Origin: Flavobacteriales bacterium | Lineage (GTDB): Bacteria > Bacteroidota > Bacteroidia > Flavobacteriales_D > Parvicellaceae | Reading direction: 5' to 3' | Length of the DNA stretch: 7,102 nt | Assembly: GCA_026993705.1 (NCBI GenBank) | Contig: JALWSJ010000125.1 | Coordinates: 1-7,102, forward strand | Shown here: in pieces, positions 5,887 to 7,102 of the stretch | Layout of the letters: the number at the start of each line of letters is the position of its first letter | How positions within the stretch are numbered: the first letter of the stretch is position 1 | Translations under genes and position numbers: made by a program | The notes under the pieces: generated by a model | What the model saw: the letters and a program-made list of their open reading frames with translations, nothing else | Told to the model about the DNA's origin: nothing | The model's database searches: none

Positions 5887-7102
5887 ATGAAAATCAAGCT
5901 TATACCTGAACAAAATACGCCGAGATGGATTATTTTTTTAATTGATATTTTTCTCAGCTTAACAGCCTTATTCATCGCTTATCTTATTCGGTTTGATTTT
6001 GTTGACCTTGATAGATATACTTTGCTAAAGGAATGGCACATTCTTAAACCTGTTTTGCCGATATATATTATCGTTCGTGCTTCGCTGTATTATTTTGGTA
6101 AAACGTATGCTGGTATTATTCGCTATACGAGTACCGAAGATGCTAAACGTATTTTTTCTACGGTGGCATTGGGAACGCTTGTATTTCTAATACTTTCACC
6201 TATTCGTTACTATTATTTTGACGGAGTTTATTTTATGCCTATATCGGTTATTTTTGTTGAGTTTTTGACGTCTATATTTTTGCTTATTACATCGAGGACG
6301 GTCGTTAAATTAATTTATGTTGAAACACAAAAATCGAGAGGTGCTACGAAAAATGTACTGATTTACGGTGCGGGCGAAATGGGATTAATCACTAAAAGAA
6401 CATTGGAGAGAGATCCGAATATTCTTTATAACGTTATCGGATTTATCGATGATAATCCAAAATTGAGAGGGAAACTTTTGGAACGTATTCCGATAAAATC
6501 GAGTGATTCTATTGAAAAATGGGCGAAAGAAACTAAAATCGATTACGTCATTATTGCTATTAAAAAAAGTGACCCGAAAAAAATAAGACAATTGATTGAC
6601 AGCTGCCTTAAACTTAATATTGAAGTCCTAACCGTTCCGCCGGTTGAAAAATGGATAAACGGCCAGTTCTCGTCAAAACAGATTAAAAAGGTTCGTATTG
6701 AAGATTTATTGGGTAGAGAAGAGATAGAATTGAACACTGAAAACATAAAAAAAGAAGTCGATGGCAAGGTGATACTCATTACAGGTGCTGCGGGTTCTAT
6801 CGGGAGTGAAATCGCTCGACAATTACTTAATTTTTCTCCAAAGAAAATTATCCTCCTAGACCAAGCCGAAAGCCCGATTTACAACCTTGAAATTGAACTT
6901 AAACACAAAAAACCGACCATAGAAAAAGTAGTTGTAATCGGCGATGTTTCCAACCCTGTGAGAATGGAAAACGTGTTTAAAACCTTTCAACCCGAAGTGG
7001 TTTTTCATGCGGCAGCCTACAAGCACGTTCCTTTAATGGAAAGAAACCCTTCGGAAGCCGTGAAAACAAACATCCGAGGAACAAAAATCCTGAGTGATTT
7101 AT
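5887..7102 (+). CDS. Membrane-bound nucleotide-sugar 4,6-dehydratase/epimerase, FlaA1/CapD/WbpM type (3' end outside window)
   Basis: The 405 residues present cover about two-thirds of a family whose members are usually 600-660 long. The N-terminus has four hydrophobic membrane segments (about 13-36, 52-70, 91-107, 117-137). A first Rossmann-like domain follows, with GAGEMG (161-166) and FIDDNPKLRG. The catalytic short-chain dehydrogenase/reductase-type domain begins near residue 293 with the NAD(P)-binding TGAAGSIGSE (299-308) and the hallmark AAAYKHVPLME (375-385). Relatives such as WbpM and PglF convert UDP-N-acetyl sugars to 4-keto-6-deoxy intermediates for O-antigen, capsule or protein glycans on the inner membrane. 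The substrate cannot be told here, partly because the C-terminal active-site residues are missing. The ATG at 5887 is the start that keeps the first membrane segment. Apparent GC content is a little higher than in the leftward genes, as often seen in surface polysaccharide loci. Confidence 0.93.
   Translation, partial: MKIKLIPEQNTPRWIIFLIDIFLSLTALFIAYLIRFDFVDLDRYTLLKEWHILKPVLPIYIIVRASLYYFGKTYAGIIRYTSTEDAKRIFSTVALGTLVFLILSPIRYYYFDGVYFMPISVIFVEFLTSIFLLITSRTVVKLIYVETQKSRGATKNVLIYGAGEMGLITKRTLERDPNILYNVIGFIDDNPKLRGKLLERIPIKSSDSIEKWAKETKIDYVIIAIKKSDPKKIRQLIDSCLKLNIEVLTVPPVEKWINGQFSSKQIKKVRIEDLLGREEIELNTENIKKEVDGKVILITGAAGSIGSEIARQLLNFSPKKIILLDQAESPIYNLEIELKHKKPTIEKVVVIGDVSNPVRMENVFKTFQPEVVFHAAAYKHVPLMERNPSEAVKTNIRGTKILSDL

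Noticed and set aside
6385..6779. Minus-strand reading frames inside the dehydratase gene
   Set aside because: The plus-strand frame encodes clear dehydratase motifs throughout this interval, so the antisense frames are incidental.
1..7102. CRISPR array, tRNA, rRNA, insertion sequence or phage attachment site
   Set aside because: No regularly spaced repeats, cloverleaf, rRNA segment, transposase or terminal inverted repeats were seen. The two structured elements carry no transposase and show no target-site duplication.

Overview
The window looks like chromosomal DNA of a member of the Bacteroidota, most likely a flavobacterium. The evidence is the low GC content, several envelope lipoproteins with Bacteroidota-style signal peptides, a membrane-anchored TPR/HTH regulator of a type common in that phylum, promoter-like TAnnTTTG boxes, and two copies of a structured element that resembles a recurrent flavobacterial intergenic RNA. 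The species cannot be named from the sequence.

Layout: a small cysteine-containing lipoprotein gene (59-370, minus) is followed by an intergenic region holding structured element copy 1 (520-662). Next comes a broken regulator gene (685-2348, minus) with signal peptide, TPRs, one membrane helix, coiled coil and a LuxR-like HTH. It is interrupted by three frameshifts, one of them in a run of nine G. Upstream of it, and read in the same direction, lie four tightly packed intact genes: an FKBP-like lipoprotein (5546-5001), a two-domain FKBP lipoprotein (5004-4117), a DEDDh exonuclease/GIY-YIG nuclease fusion (4120-2792) and ruvX/yqgF (2791-2366). Junctions are ATGA overlaps or direct stop/start abutment, so these four are almost certainly one operon, with the regulator 17 bases behind it. 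A divergent intergenic region (5547-5886) holds structured element copy 2 (5678-5830) and candidate promoters for both sides. On the plus strand a large membrane-bound nucleotide-sugar dehydratase (FlaA1/CapD/WbpM type) begins at 5887 and runs off the window. It may open a surface polysaccharide locus.

The operon pairs envelope protein-folding factors with nucleic-acid nucleases; nothing in the sequence shows that they act together. The least ordinary content is the pair of about 145-base structured elements, in the same orientation about 5 kb apart. Their two hairpins differ in sequence between copies but keep their pairing, which argues for a conserved RNA fold. The second point of interest is the multiply frameshifted regulator.
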